Shown here: in pieces, positions 32,350 to 41,790 of the stretch
Layout: the number at the start of each line of letters is the position of its first letter
Position numbering within the stretch: position 1 is the stretch's first letter
Source of the DNA: Nesterenkonia muleiensis
GTDB taxonomy: Bacteria > Actinomycetota > Actinomycetes > Actinomycetales > Micrococcaceae
Assembly: GCF_003600155.1 (NCBI RefSeq)
Contig: NZ_QWLD01000016.1
Location: forward strand, 186,001-250,000
DNA length: 64,000 nucleotides
Direction of reading: 5' to 3'
Notes under the pieces: generated by a model
Seen by the model: only the letters and a program-made list of their open reading frames with translations
Database searches by the model: none
Told to the model about the DNA's origin: nothing
Made by a program: the position numbers and the translations under genes

Positions 32350-33936
32350 ATGGGTCAGCTGTTCATCAACGGGAAGATCTTCACCGCTCGCAGCGAAACC
32401 GACTTCGCCTCCGGCTTCCTGGTGGAGGACGGTCGGATCAGCTGGGTGGGGGATGCCGGGCACCTCAACCCCGCAGAGTATGCGGGGGCGGTAGATCTTG
32501 AGGGCCGGACTGTGCTGCCGGGACTGTTGGATATGCACGTCCACCCTGCGCTGATGGCCGATACTGCCGATGCCGTCGAGTGCCTTCCTCCACGGGTGGA
32601 GTCGGTGGCCGGGCTGGTGGAGGCGCTGCGCTCACACCCCGCCCATCAGACCGGAGCCGATGCCTGGATCCTCGGCGCCGGATACGACGAGACCAAGTAC
32701 CCCGACGGTTGCCCCACCGCCGCTGACCTCGACGAGGTCAGTCGCAGCCAACCGGTACTGGTGTGGAGAGCCGACAGGCATACCGCGCTGTGCAACACCC
32801 GGGCGCTGGAGATCGCCGGGGTGACCGACGCTACCCCAGATCCAGAGAGTGGCCGTTTCGGCCGCTATCCCGATGGAACCCTCAACGGAGTGCTGGAGGA
32901 GTTCTCCGCCATCAGTGAGGTGACTGCCCATATGCCGCAGCGCACAGCGGCCGAGCGGGCAGATCTGTTGGAGACGGTGGGCAAGCGACTGCTCTCCCGG
33001 GGGGTCGTGGGTGTCTGTGACCTGCTCGCCACCACCATTCCCCACCCCCTGGAGACATATCGCACAGTTGCTGAGCGGGCACCATTTCCACGAACGGCGC
33101 TCTTCCTGGGCTGGAATCGGCCCCATGACCTCAACGACCTCGAGGCGCAAGAGACCAGCGGAGCCACGCGAGTGGCCGGGGTCAAGGTGCTCATGGATGG
33201 TGCCTACTCCAACCGCACCGCCTGGGTCTGCTCCCCGTACCCGGACTCCGAAGAGAATGGTCTGCGCACACTCAGCGATGACCAACTGCTGGCAGCTGCG
33301 GACTGGGCACGCCGCAACGGAGTGCAACTGGCGGTCCACGCGATGGGCGACCGGGCCATCGCGCATACGGTCGATCTGCTCGGAGACCTGGAGCCCTGGC
33401 TGGAAGGCACTCCCTCGGTGCGCATTGAGCACGCCACGCTGATGTCCCCGGAGCTGACCGCACGGCTGGCTGCTGCGAAGATGCGGTTCGGCATCGCCAC
33501 CCACACCATCTTCTTCTACTCGGAGTACGAGGCCTATGCGAAGAACCTGCGGCCCGAACAGGTGTCAGATGCCTATCCGGTGCGTTCGCTCTACGAGTCG
33601 GTGGAGGCTCTGGCGCTGTCCTCAGACTGCCCCGCGACCGCATGGAGCGAAGCCGACGATGTCTTCGTCTCCATCGAGGCGGCGGTGCAGCGCCGGACCC
33701 ACACCGGCGCGGCCTTCGGGCAGCAGGCGGCCATCACCGTTCCGCAGGCGGTGCTACTCTACACCGCACGAGCCGCTAGGGTCACTGCGCTGCCCGGACT
33801 GGGGCGGCTGGCCGAAGGATATGAGGCCAGCTTCGTAGTGCTCGACCAGGACATTTTCACCGTTTCTGCCGAGCAGATCGCCCAGACCACAGTGCTTCAG
33901 ACCTGGCAGGCCGGGGATCTCGTCTATTCTCGCTGA
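32350..33936 (+). CDS. YtcJ-like metal-dependent amidohydrolase (Amidohydro_3)
   Basis: The 528 aa product has an urease-like beta sandwich (LFINGKIFTARS and TVLPGLLDMHVHPAL, where HVH binds metal), a TIM barrel with GVKVLMDGAYSNRT (lysine K), AVHAMGDRAI and RIEHATLMS, and the catalytic-site ALSSDCPA near the end. Members hydrolyse N-acyl groups, exoenzyme amides or unknown cyclic amides. It follows the reductase gene by 24 bases. It converges with a second YtcJ-like gene with only two bases between the stop codons. Confidence 0.9.
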   Translation: MGQLFINGKIFTARSETDFASGFLVEDGRISWVGDAGHLNPAEYAGAVDLEGRTVLPGLLDMHVHPALMADTADAVECLPPRVESVAGLVEALRSHPAHQTGADAWILGAGYDETKYPDGCPTAADLDEVSRSQPVLVWRADRHTALCNTRALEIAGVTDATPDPESGRFGRYPDGTLNGVLEEFSAISEVTAHMPQRTAAERADLLETVGKRLLSRGVVGVCDLLATTIPHPLETYRTVAERAPFPRTALFLGWNRPHDLNDLEAQETSGATRVAGVKVLMDGAYSNRTAWVCSPYPDSEENGLRTLSDDQLLAAADWARRNGVQLAVHAMGDRAIAHTVDLLGDLEPWLEGTPSVRIEHATLMSPELTARLAAAKMRFGIATHTIFFYSEYEAYAKNLRPEQVSDAYPVRSLYESVEALALSSDCPATAWSEADDVFVSIEAAVQRRTHTGAAFGQQAAITVPQAVLLYTARAARVTALPGLGRLAEGYEASFVVLDQDIFTVSAEQIAQTTVLQTWQAGDLVYSR

Positions 33937-33938
33937 GC

Positions 33939-35591
33939 TCAGCCCAGCGACTCGGCCCCGAAGACCACCTCTCCACCGAGCACCGTGGCCCGCACTGCGA
34001 TGTCACCGAGTTCAGCCGGTTTCGCAGCAAAGGGATTGGCCCCCAGCACGGCCATATCGGCCAGCAGCCCAGGCATGAGGCGTCCCTTGATGTGCTCTTG
34101 GTGGGAGGCGTAGGCCGAGCCGTAGGTATAGGCGCGGAATGCCTGCTCCACGGTGACCCCCTCATGGAGACCGATGGGCTGCCCGTCGGCGGTACGGCGG
34201 TTGACCATATCGTGAATCCCCTTCATGGGATGGGCCTCGACCACGGGAGTGTCGGAGCTGCCGGGCAGCTCGACTCCGGCGTCGAGGAAGCTTTTCATCC
34301 GGTAGACGAGGCGGTCAGCACGCTCGGTGCCGAGGACATCAATGAACCCATCGCCCAGCTCGGTGAGGAACCGGCCCTGCGGTACGGGGATGATGCCGAG
34401 TTCGGCAATACGCCGCACAGATTCGTCAGAAGCCATGCCGCAGTGCTCAATCCGGTGCCGGGGAAGCACTCGGCGTGGGTGACTCTGCTGTGCCCTGCGG
34501 AGATGCTCGACGGCGTGCTCAACAGCGCGGTCACCGATGGCGTGAACGGCCAGCTGCCATCCGCTGCGGTGCAGGCTGCTCAGCGTCGCGCCGAGTTCCT
34601 CCGGGTCGAACAGCAGCATGCCGTCATCGGCGTGGTCGTGGTAGTCACAGGTCAGGGCGGCGGAGCGGCCGATGAGCGAGCCGTCACTGAGGACCTTGAC
34701 CGCGCCGATGCTCAGGTGCTCGTCTCCGAAGCCGCTGCGGAGGCCAAGATCTAGCCCCCAGCCGTCACTTCCGGGTTCGAAGTGCTCGATTCCATGGGTC
34801 GCGGTGAGATACGGCATGGCCGTGACCCGCACGTGCAGACGCTGCTGCTCACGTGCCCGTTGATACGCGTGGAGATCTGCGGGACCCATACCGATGCCGT
34901 TCGTCGCGCCGATGCCGGGGTCGGCGACAGAGGTGATGCCCTCGGTCAGTGCGATACGCGATCCGGTCTCCAGGGAGGTGATGATGTCTGAGACCGGATA
35001 GGGTTTCAGCCGACTGTCGAACCACTTCTTGGCGTTCTCCAGGAAGAGCCCGGTGGCCAGGCCGTCCTCACCGACCTCGATCAATCCGCCGGTCATTGTC
35101 GGTGGGTTCGCCAGATCTGTGACGCCCACCCTATGCATTGCGGAGGTGCTGGCCACTGCCATGTGCTCGGAGACGTGAGTGATCCACACTGGGCGCCCGC
35201 CGGCGGCAGTGTCGAACTCTTCCCGGGTGGGGAATCCGCCGATCTTGTTCTGGTCGAAGCCTCCGCCGCGGACCCAGGAATCCTCCGGAAGGATACGCGC
35301 GTGTCCAGCGATGACTTCCAGCAGCCTTTCTCGGCTGGGGGCGGCGTGGAAGCCTAGGTCCAAAGCAGCGAGACGCTGGCCGCGGAGGGCAAGATGGTGA
35401 TGAGCGTCGTAGAAGCCGGGGACCACAGTCCTGCCACTGAGATCCACGGTCTGGGCTGCGGGGAGCTGGAGCGCGTCGTCGCCGAGAGCGGCGACCCTGC
35501 CGAATGCCACACTGAGTGCGTGAGCCCAGGGTCGGGCAGGATCCCCGGTCCAGATCTTCCCGTTGACGAAGACAGCGTCTGCTTTCACCAT
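33939..35591 (-). CDS. YtcJ-like metal-dependent amidohydrolase (Amidohydro_3), second copy
   Basis: The 550 aa product is a diverged paralogue of the neighbouring amidohydrolase: FVNGKIWTGDPARPWAHAL, TVVPGFYDAHHHLAL, GAVKVLSDGSLIGRS, AVHAIGDRAVEHAV, PRHRIEHCGMAS and GSSDTPVVEAHP. It follows the ABC-transporter ATPase gene by about 42 bases and is probably the last gene of that operon. The transporter could therefore bring in its substrate. Substrate is unknown; N-acylated amino acids, small amides and cyclic imides are possible. Confidence 0.9.
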   Translation of the reverse strand: MVKADAVFVNGKIWTGDPARPWAHALSVAFGRVAALGDDALQLPAAQTVDLSGRTVVPGFYDAHHHLALRGQRLAALDLGFHAAPSRERLLEVIAGHARILPEDSWVRGGGFDQNKIGGFPTREEFDTAAGGRPVWITHVSEHMAVASTSAMHRVGVTDLANPPTMTGGLIEVGEDGLATGLFLENAKKWFDSRLKPYPVSDIITSLETGSRIALTEGITSVADPGIGATNGIGMGPADLHAYQRAREQQRLHVRVTAMPYLTATHGIEHFEPGSDGWGLDLGLRSGFGDEHLSIGAVKVLSDGSLIGRSAALTCDYHDHADDGMLLFDPEELGATLSSLHRSGWQLAVHAIGDRAVEHAVEHLRRAQQSHPRRVLPRHRIEHCGMASDESVRRIAELGIIPVPQGRFLTELGDGFIDVLGTERADRLVYRMKSFLDAGVELPGSSDTPVVEAHPMKGIHDMVNRRTADGQPIGLHEGVTVEQAFRAYTYGSAYASHQEHIKGRLMPGLLADMAVLGANPFAAKPAELGDIAVRATVLGGEVVFGAESLG

Positions 35592-35633
35592 TCCCTGCCT
35601 TTCTGCTCCCCCGCCGCCGAGACAAGCGACATG

Positions 35634-36416
35634 CTATGTACGGATCGCGAATCCTGGTCCGCCGGGCACGGAGTCCAGCAGCTGGCGGGTGTACTCGGCT
35701 TGTGGAGCGGTGAAGACTTGTTCGACCTCACCGTGCTCCACCAGCTCGCCGGATCTGAGCACGGCGACGTTGTCGCTGACGTGCCGGACCACGGAGAGGT
35801 CGTGAGAGATGAACAGCATGGTCAGATCCAGCTCTTCGCGCAGCTCTGCCAGCAGCTTCAGCACCTCCACCTGTACAGAAAGGTCCAGGGCCGAGGTGAT
35901 CTCATCGGCGATCACGGCCTCGGGCCGGATGCACAGAGCTCTTGCGATGGCGATTCGCTGCCGCTGACCGCCGGAGAACTCATAGGGGTATTTGTCGATG
36001 GATCCTTGGGGAAGTTCCACCCGGTCGAGCCACTCGGCGATCGTCTTCCGGTGCCGGCTGACCCGGGACCACAGGGGGTCCAGAGCCTCTGCCAGTGCCT
36101 GTCCGGCGGTACGCCGTGGGTTCAGCGAGGAGTAGGGGTCCTGCGGAATCAGCTGCAACTGCTTCGGAGTGCGGCGGCGCCGTCCGGTGCCGGCACCGTA
36201 GGTCTGCCCCCCCACTGTCACCTGGCCACTGGTGATGGGCACGGCCCCGATGAGTACCTTGGCCAGGGTGGACTTCCCCGAGCCGGATTCGCCCACCAGA
36301 CCAACAGACTTCCCCTTCCAGATCTGCAGCGAGACATCTTTGAGGGCCTGATGCTGGCTAGCACCTGCGCCGAAGACGACACTGAGTTCCTCTGCTTCAA
36401 TAGTGGCTTCAGGCAT
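35634..36416 (-). CDS. Oligopeptide-type ABC transporter ATP-binding protein (OppF/DppF-like)
   Basis: The 260 aa ATPase shows Walker A GESGSGKSTLAKVL, DPYSSLNPRRTAGQAL, signature YEFSGGQRQRIAIARAL and Walker B VIADEITSALD. It is short: the usual C-terminal oligopeptide-transporter domain with its cysteines is missing, and the protein ends soon after YTRQLLDSVPGG. The ATG at 36416 overlaps the end of the permease-ATPase fusion gene by 8 bases. Confidence 0.9.
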   Translation of the reverse strand: MPEATIEAEELSVVFGAGASQHQALKDVSLQIWKGKSVGLVGESGSGKSTLAKVLIGAVPITSGQVTVGGQTYGAGTGRRRRTPKQLQLIPQDPYSSLNPRRTAGQALAEALDPLWSRVSRHRKTIAEWLDRVELPQGSIDKYPYEFSGGQRQRIAIARALCIRPEAVIADEITSALDLSVQVEVLKLLAELREELDLTMLFISHDLSVVRHVSDNVAVLRSGELVEHGEVEQVFTAPQAEYTRQLLDSVPGGPGFAIRT

Positions 36417-38145
36417 TGTTGGCCTCTGTCTCCTCGCTGACATCGGTGAACTTCGCCGCATCCAGCAGCTTCTGCGTGTAGGGATGCTGAACCTCTTCAG
36501 CGGTGAGCTGATCACAGGTGAGCTCCTCGATAACCTCGCCGTGACGCATCACCACCACCCTGTCGCAGAGCGCTTCGACGACACCGAGGTCATGGGAGAT
36601 GAACAGCACCCCAGCACCCAGTCGCTCGGCCGCACCGACGAACTGGCGGAGCACCTCCGCCTGGACGGTCACATCCAAAGCTGTGGTGGGCTCATCGGCG
36701 ACGATCAGCTTCGCCTCAGTGACCAGAGCCGAGGAAATCATGGCCCGCTGCAGCATGCCTCCTGAAAGCTCGTAGGGGTGCTGCTCTCCGCGGCGCTCCG
36801 GTGCGGAGATGTTCAGCTGTGCGAACTTCTCCGCCAGCTCCAGACGAGCCTGGCGCCTGGTAGCGCCCAGATGGACCCGCGAGACCTCGGTGAGCTGGCT
36901 GTTGAGCTTCAGTGCCGGGTTGAAGGAGGACATCGGGTCCTGATAGACCAGAGCCACGTCACGAGCCAGATCCCCGGACTTGGGGTGCCGGAGCATGTCG
37001 TGGCCTGCGGCCCGCAGCTCATCAGCTGAGGCAGTCACGCCTTCGGGAACCAGCCCCGCGGCAGACATCGCGGTGAGTGACTTGCCAGATCCGGATTCGC
37101 CGACCAGCCCCACAATTTCGCCCTTCTTGACCCGTAGAGAGACCCCTTTGACCAGTTGTTGCCCGGCAGCGCTGGTGACACAGAGGTTGCGGACCAGCAG
37201 AGCGTCGTCGTTCTCGGCGGCGCTCTTCGCAGCAGCAGACTCATTGGCCTGCAGAAGGGTGCCGGTCCTGCGGCCCTTCACTGCACGGCGCAGGCGCGGG
37301 TTGCTGCGTGCAGCCAGACCGTCCCCAATGAACATCGCTGCGACACCGGTGAGGACGATCATGATGCTCGGGCCGAGAACGTGCACCGGCTGTGTGTAGA
37401 CGTTCGGGAGCGCATCGGCCAGCAGCCGTCCGAAGTCGTATTCGGGATTCTGCACGCCCAAGCCGATGAAGGACAGCCCAGAGAGCTCAGTGAGCATCAC
37501 CGCATAGGAGTTCGCGGCCAGGATCAGCAGCGGTTCGCCCAGATTCGGCAGCACATGACGGGCCAGAATAATGGGCCGGGGTACACCGAGCTGCTTGGCC
37601 GTGCCCACATACTCCCGAACCATGATGGGCGCTGCCATATTGGCAGCGAGCCTGGTGAACGCGGGAATTCCGGCGATGCCGACTGCAATAGTGGCTGAGA
37701 ACGCGCCGGGTCCCAGAATCGCGGCGACGACCAGGGCAAGAACGAGACCCGGAAAGGCAACGGCCACCGCGTTGGCGGTGAGCACAAAGTTCCGGATCCG
37801 CTCGGGCATCATCCATACCAGGATTCCGGTGACCACGCCCAGGACAACAGCAATCGCGGTGGCCGCCGTGGTCAGGATAAGCGTCAGCCGGGTGGCCACC
37901 AACGCTCGGGCAAAGAGATCACGGCCGAACTCATCGGTGCCCAGCCAATGCTCGGAGGAAGCCCCTTGACGCATATCACCGGTCAGCTCACGGGCGGTCT
38001 CTCCCAGCACCATCGGGGAAATAATCGCCACTAGGACCAGCGCCATTGCAAGCCCCAAGCCGATGGCCAGCATGGGGTTGAGGCGTCTCTCCCTGGCCGG
38101 GCTGTGAGAACCAGTCTGGACGTCGGCAACTGCCACAGTGGTCAT
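36409..38145 (-). CDS. Fused oligopeptide-type ABC transporter permease (DppC) and ATPase (DppD)
   Basis: One 578 aa frame holds two subunits. Residues about 20-290 are a DppC permease with helices and the EAA-type loop REYVGTAKQLGVPRPIILARHVLPN. Residues about 320-578 are a DppD ATPase with Walker A GESGSGKSLTAMSA, DPMSSFNPALKLNSQ, signature YELSGGMLQRAMISSAL and Walker B LIVADEPTTALD. The linker (RRAVKGRRTGTLLQANES) is basic then acidic. Such fusions are known in actinobacteria and replace two separate genes. The ATG at 38145 overlaps the DppB stop by 4 bases. The frame is open further upstream, but only as antisense-phase noise within DppB. Confidence 0.92.
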   Translation of the reverse strand: MTTVAVADVQTGSHSPARERRLNPMLAIGLGLAMALVLVAIISPMVLGETARELTGDMRQGASSEHWLGTDEFGRDLFARALVATRLTLILTTAATAIAVVLGVVTGILVWMMPERIRNFVLTANAVAVAFPGLVLALVVAAILGPGAFSATIAVGIAGIPAFTRLAANMAAPIMVREYVGTAKQLGVPRPIILARHVLPNLGEPLLILAANSYAVMLTELSGLSFIGLGVQNPEYDFGRLLADALPNVYTQPVHVLGPSIMIVLTGVAAMFIGDGLAARSNPRLRRAVKGRRTGTLLQANESAAAKSAAENDDALLVRNLCVTSAAGQQLVKGVSLRVKKGEIVGLVGESGSGKSLTAMSAAGLVPEGVTASADELRAAGHDMLRHPKSGDLARDVALVYQDPMSSFNPALKLNSQLTEVSRVHLGATRRQARLELAEKFAQLNISAPERRGEQHPYELSGGMLQRAMISSALVTEAKLIVADEPTTALDVTVQAEVLRQFVGAAERLGAGVLFISHDLGVVEALCDRVVVMRHGEVIEELTCDQLTAEEVQHPYTQKLLDAAKFTDVSEETEANNA

Positions 38146-39116
38146 GTCAGAGCCTTTCCGGCCCGCAGGGTCCGCGGGTCTACCAGAGCGAGCAGAATGT
38201 CGATGATCACATTGGCGGTGATGGCCAGGGCGCCGATAGTAAGGATGATGCCCCGAGTGAGGCCGAAGTCCCGCTCGATGATGGACTCCACCACAGTGCG
38301 TCCGAGCCCGGGCCAGGAGAAGACCGTCTCCACAATGATGGCACCGCCGATCATGGCGGCGAGGATCAGGCCGGAGAGCGTCAGTGTTGAGGACAGCAGA
38401 TTCGGCACAGCATGCTTGGAGTACTGCCGCGCGGTGCTGATCCTCCAACCGCGGGCGGTGCGCATATAGTCCTGCTCCAGGACGACGGCGGCCTCCCGGC
38501 GCACCATGCGGGACATGGAGCAGATGGGCCCGATGGCGATCGCAGTGGTGGGCAGGATGTAGGAGGTGAGCTGATTGGCCCCGCCTGCCGGCAGCAGCCC
38601 CCAGTTGACCGCGAAGACCACAATGAGGATCGCGCCGATGACATAGACCGGCAGCGCAAGGGCCGAGGCAGTGATCCAGCCGAAGCCGGAGTCCAGCCAC
38701 TGGTTCCGGTTGCCGCGGGTCAGGCCGGCGACCAGCAGTCCCAACGCCAGGGAGACAAGCACGGTGATGGCGATGCCGATCAGGGCAATGGATGCGGTAA
38801 AGGGAAGTCGTGCGACGATGACGTCGGCGACCTCGGTGGTGGGACGGCGCCACGAGTTGCCGAGGTCCAGCGTCAGCACACCGACGAAATAGTCCCAGAA
38901 CTGCACCAGCACAGGCCGGTCCAGTCCCAGTCTCCCGCGGGTGGCCTCCACTTGCTCGGCGCTGGCGTCCATTCCGGCGATCACCCGGGCCGGATCACCG
39001 GGGACGAGGTGAACCATGATGAAGGTGAGCACCACAAGCGCAAGGAGCGCCAAGACGAACTCAAAGACCTTCCTTAGGAGGAATGCCGGCCAGGGCCGGG
39101 CCAGAACGGCGGGCAT
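38142..39116 (-). CDS. Oligopeptide-type ABC transporter permease (DppB-like)
   Basis: The 324 aa permease has six helices, the N-terminal FIMVHLVPGDPARVIAGMDASAEQ typical of DppB/OppB, and the ATPase-contact loop DYMRTARGWRISTARQYSKHAVPN. It ends in a 4-base overlap with the permease-ATPase fusion gene. A strong hairpin (39176-39214) lies just upstream, between it and the binding-protein gene. Confidence 0.93.
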   Translation of the reverse strand: MPAVLARPWPAFLLRKVFEFVLALLALVVLTFIMVHLVPGDPARVIAGMDASAEQVEATRGRLGLDRPVLVQFWDYFVGVLTLDLGNSWRRPTTEVADVIVARLPFTASIALIGIAITVLVSLALGLLVAGLTRGNRNQWLDSGFGWITASALALPVYVIGAILIVVFAVNWGLLPAGGANQLTSYILPTTAIAIGPICSMSRMVRREAAVVLEQDYMRTARGWRISTARQYSKHAVPNLLSSTLTLSGLILAAMIGGAIIVETVFSWPGLGRTVVESIIERDFGLTRGIILTIGALAITANVIIDILLALVDPRTLRAGKALT

Positions 39117-39175
39117 TGTTCACCTCTAGCAACTGTGGGGCAAAGATGTTCGGAACACATGGATTACATTAAGGG

Positions 39176-39214
39176 GCAGTGCCCGCCCAGCGACAGGACT
39201 CGAGCGGGCACTGC
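39176..39214 (-). promoter_or_regulatory. Intercistronic hairpin between binding-protein and permease genes
   Basis: GCAGTGCCCGC (39176-39186) and GCGGGCACTGC (39204-39214) form a perfect 11-base stem with a 17-base loop, 18 bases after the binding-protein stop. Such a stem commonly protects the upstream mRNA and partly ends transcription, so that the binding protein is made in excess over the membrane parts. Confidence 0.6.
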
Positions 39215-39231
39215 GGCCTCAGAAGGACTGG

Positions 39232-40824
39232 TCAGTCGAGGATGCGGAGGCTGGTCAGGTCTTCGTTGCCGCCGGGCCCGTAGATGGTGAAGCCGTCACG
39301 GATGACAAAGGTTCTGGTATCCATGGAGATCGGGATGAAGTCCACGGCTGCCAGTGCCTCCTCCTGGGCAATCTGGTAGTACTCGCACATCTCTTCCTCG
39401 GAGCCCGCGGCCAGCGCCGCGTCTAGGGCTTCGGTAGCCGCCGGGTTGTTCGACACGCTGGTGTTGCGGCCTCCCTCAGTGTGGGGAACACCGATGACGG
39501 TGCCCAGCCCCCAGGAGATCGTACCGATGTTGTTGACCGTGGCGAAGACGGTCACATCCCACCATTCAGGCTCCTCATAGATATCGGTGACCCAGGTGCC
39601 GACGTCGAGGTTCTGCAGCTCGACCTCAGCTCCCGCGGCGAGCAGCTGCTCCTGAACGTAGATGGCACCGGCACCGTTCTGACCGATGGCATTGGTGCCG
39701 ATGACGTTGACCTGCACACCGTCGAGGGCCTCGGATGCAGCCTCCGCGTCGTAGTCCTCCAGCAGAGAGAAGTCCGTATTGGCGCATTGCATGTTCTCAT
39801 CGCCGAGTGTGGCGATCAGCTCGCCGTTGGGATCGACGATCTCAGCCAGTGTCTCCCTATCGACGATCTGGGCCAGCGCCCGACGCATCTCCTCGTCCTG
39901 GAAGGGGCTCTGCTCCCCGTGGTTAAACAGGATGTAGAACTCTCCTGTAGTCACCGTGGTCTGATCGTAGCCTTCCTCGTCCTCGAAGCGATCGAGTTCC
40001 TGATCGGTCACCGGAGCGACGTCGAGCTCATCGGTCAGGAGCTGATTCGCGACGGTGTCATCAATGCCCACATAGAACTCCAGGTACTGCGCGGGCACGC
40101 CCTCGAGTTCCTCAGAATAGTCAGGCCAGCTGTCATAGCCCTCACGCAGCTCGAAGACGTAGCTGACCCCGTCATTGGCCTCGCTGAGCACATAGGGGCC
40201 GCTGAAGGCGGCCTCAACCTGCCCAGCGGCCGTGCTCTCGGGGTCCTCTAGACCGGCCGGGCAGACAATACCCGACTGCGGGATGGCAAGGCCCGCCGGC
40301 AGGTCCGAGTGGGGTTCGGAAAGTTCGATGACCACTGTGCTGGCATCGTCGTCGGCGGTGATGGTGGCCTCGCCGGGACCGAAGACACCGTCTCGCTGGA
40401 CGGCACTTTCAGTCTCGTCGGCGAAGTAGGTGAGCGAGTCGGCCACAACTGTGGGGGTGATCTCCGTGCCGTCGGCACAGGTATGGCCTTCCCCGATGGT
40501 CAGAGTCAAGCCCGATTCCTCCAACTGGTAGTCATCGGCGATGCCGCCGATGAGTTCGCCGTCAATATCACGGCGCAGCACTGTATCGTAGAGCAGCCGT
40601 GCAGCGCGATAGTCGTCCGTTGCAGTGGTGGTCATCGGCAGGAATCCCACCGGGTCGGTGATCCAGGCGCCCCGGATGGTGTCGGTGTGCGGGCCGTCGC
40701 CGTTTCCCTCTGTGGTGCCGTCCGCTTCGATGCTTCCGTCCTCGGTGGTGCAGCCTGCCAGGGCCAACGCCCCGATGCACAGTGCGGCACCCAGCCTTCG
40801 GCCGCGCTTCGATGCCTGTGTCAT
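39232..40824 (-). CDS. Oligopeptide/nickel-type ABC transporter substrate-binding lipoprotein
   Basis: The 530 aa precursor has a lipobox LAGC (C25), a low-complexity linker, and a family-5 solute-binding fold (RAARLLYDTVLRRD, GLTLTIGEGHTCADGTEI, EEMRRALAQIVDRETLAEIV, WVTDIYEEPEWWDVTVF). Ligands of this family range from peptides to glycosides and opines. The mature protein is very acidic. It leads the transporter operon. About 165 bases separate it from the racemase-like gene, where a small hairpin (GTGGT/ACCAC, 40974-40986) touches that gene's end. Confidence 0.9.
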   Translation of the reverse strand: MTQASKRGRRLGAALCIGALALAGCTTEDGSIEADGTTEGNGDGPHTDTIRGAWITDPVGFLPMTTTATDDYRAARLLYDTVLRRDIDGELIGGIADDYQLEESGLTLTIGEGHTCADGTEITPTVVADSLTYFADETESAVQRDGVFGPGEATITADDDASTVVIELSEPHSDLPAGLAIPQSGIVCPAGLEDPESTAAGQVEAAFSGPYVLSEANDGVSYVFELREGYDSWPDYSEELEGVPAQYLEFYVGIDDTVANQLLTDELDVAPVTDQELDRFEDEEGYDQTTVTTGEFYILFNHGEQSPFQDEEMRRALAQIVDRETLAEIVDPNGELIATLGDENMQCANTDFSLLEDYDAEAASEALDGVQVNVIGTNAIGQNGAGAIYVQEQLLAAGAEVELQNLDVGTWVTDIYEEPEWWDVTVFATVNNIGTISWGLGTVIGVPHTEGGRNTSVSNNPAATEALDAALAAGSEEEMCEYYQIAQEEALAAVDFIPISMDTRTFVIRDGFTIYGPGGNEDLTSLRILD

Positions 40825-40989
40825 GGTTTCCTCCCAGTCGGTGCGGTGTGGTGTAGTCCATCAAACCAAGGGGTCTGGGGCTGTTCATCGCGCAGGCGTT
40901 GAAAGATGCCCAGATCATTTACGACACATGTTGAAACTCGTGTGGTGTGCCGCCACGCACAACACGTCTGAAGGTGGTAGCACCACAGA

Positions 40990-41778
40990 TCAGACGTGGC
41001 CGTAATGCTCACGGTGGTTGACCACTGAGTAGGCGTAATCGAGCAGCGTGCTCCAGCTGAAGAGGGGCAGATCGAGCTCACGCTGCACTGCACGGGCGAA
41101 AGGCTGGAATCCTGTGCACTCGAAGACCAACGCTCCGATGTCGGGATGCCGCTCGATGGCTTTGCGGCAGAGCGTAAGGAACTCGCGTTCGGCAATGGAG
41201 TAGTCAGCTGTGGGCAGCTCAGGCCTCTGGTCGCTGAGCCAGAGGTTGGCAAACTCCTCGATCGGGTGGTCCTCACGGTTGCCGATGAGGGCCACCCGGT
41301 CCTCATCCTCTATACCCACACTGTGCAGGTGGGTGTCGGTGAGCTGCTCCCGAGAGGCGCAGATGACGCCGACCTTCTTCTGCGGGCCGATGATCTGCTG
41401 TGCAAGCGGCACCTGCAGCAGGCTGGACATGAAGACGGGAACTTCGACGTGGGCGGCGACCTCACGCTGGAAGTAGGCGAAGTAGCCGCATTCGGCGGCA
41501 ATGGCCCGAACACCCATCCGTTCGAGTCTCCTTGCTGCAGCGAGGATCGGCTCCAGGCAGGCTGACTTGTCCTCGGCGTAGACCAGCTGCTGGATATCGA
41601 CACCGGCGGCGATGTCGTACTGGATGGGAAAGGGGTAGGCGCTGGCGTTGCGCACATCGCCGGGGAATCCAGGGTAGACCTCGTCGACCAGCATGATGCC
41701 GAGGCCCATGCCGTAGGCGTACTTTCCAGGCCGCGCGGTGATCCTGGTGACGCCCCAGTCGCGATTTCCGTACATCAT
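40990..41778 (-). CDS. Asp/Glu racemase-superfamily protein
   Basis: The 262 aa product shows the two-cysteine layout of the aspartate/glutamate/hydantoin racemase clan: AAECGYFAYFQ (C97) and FECTGFQPF (C221), with KVGVICASREQL between them. In this clan the two cysteines act as acid and base on opposite sides of the substrate carbon. The substrate is unknown. It lies 12 bases after the alpha/beta hydrolase gene and before the transporter operon, so all are likely to act on one imported compound. Confidence 0.85.
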   Translation of the reverse strand: MMYGNRDWGVTRITARPGKYAYGMGLGIMLVDEVYPGFPGDVRNASAYPFPIQYDIAAGVDIQQLVYAEDKSACLEPILAAARRLERMGVRAIAAECGYFAYFQREVAAHVEVPVFMSSLLQVPLAQQIIGPQKKVGVICASREQLTDTHLHSVGIEDEDRVALIGNREDHPIEEFANLWLSDQRPELPTADYSIAEREFLTLCRKAIERHPDIGALVFECTGFQPFARAVQRELDLPLFSWSTLLDYAYSVVNHREHYGHV

Positions 41779-41790
41779 GCTCTACAGCCC

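Noticed and set aside
38146-38853. Upstream extension of the permease-ATPase fusion
   Set aside because: The extension overlaps the DppB permease in another phase and reads as histidine/arginine-rich noise. The ATG at 38145 starts a normal DppC N-terminus.
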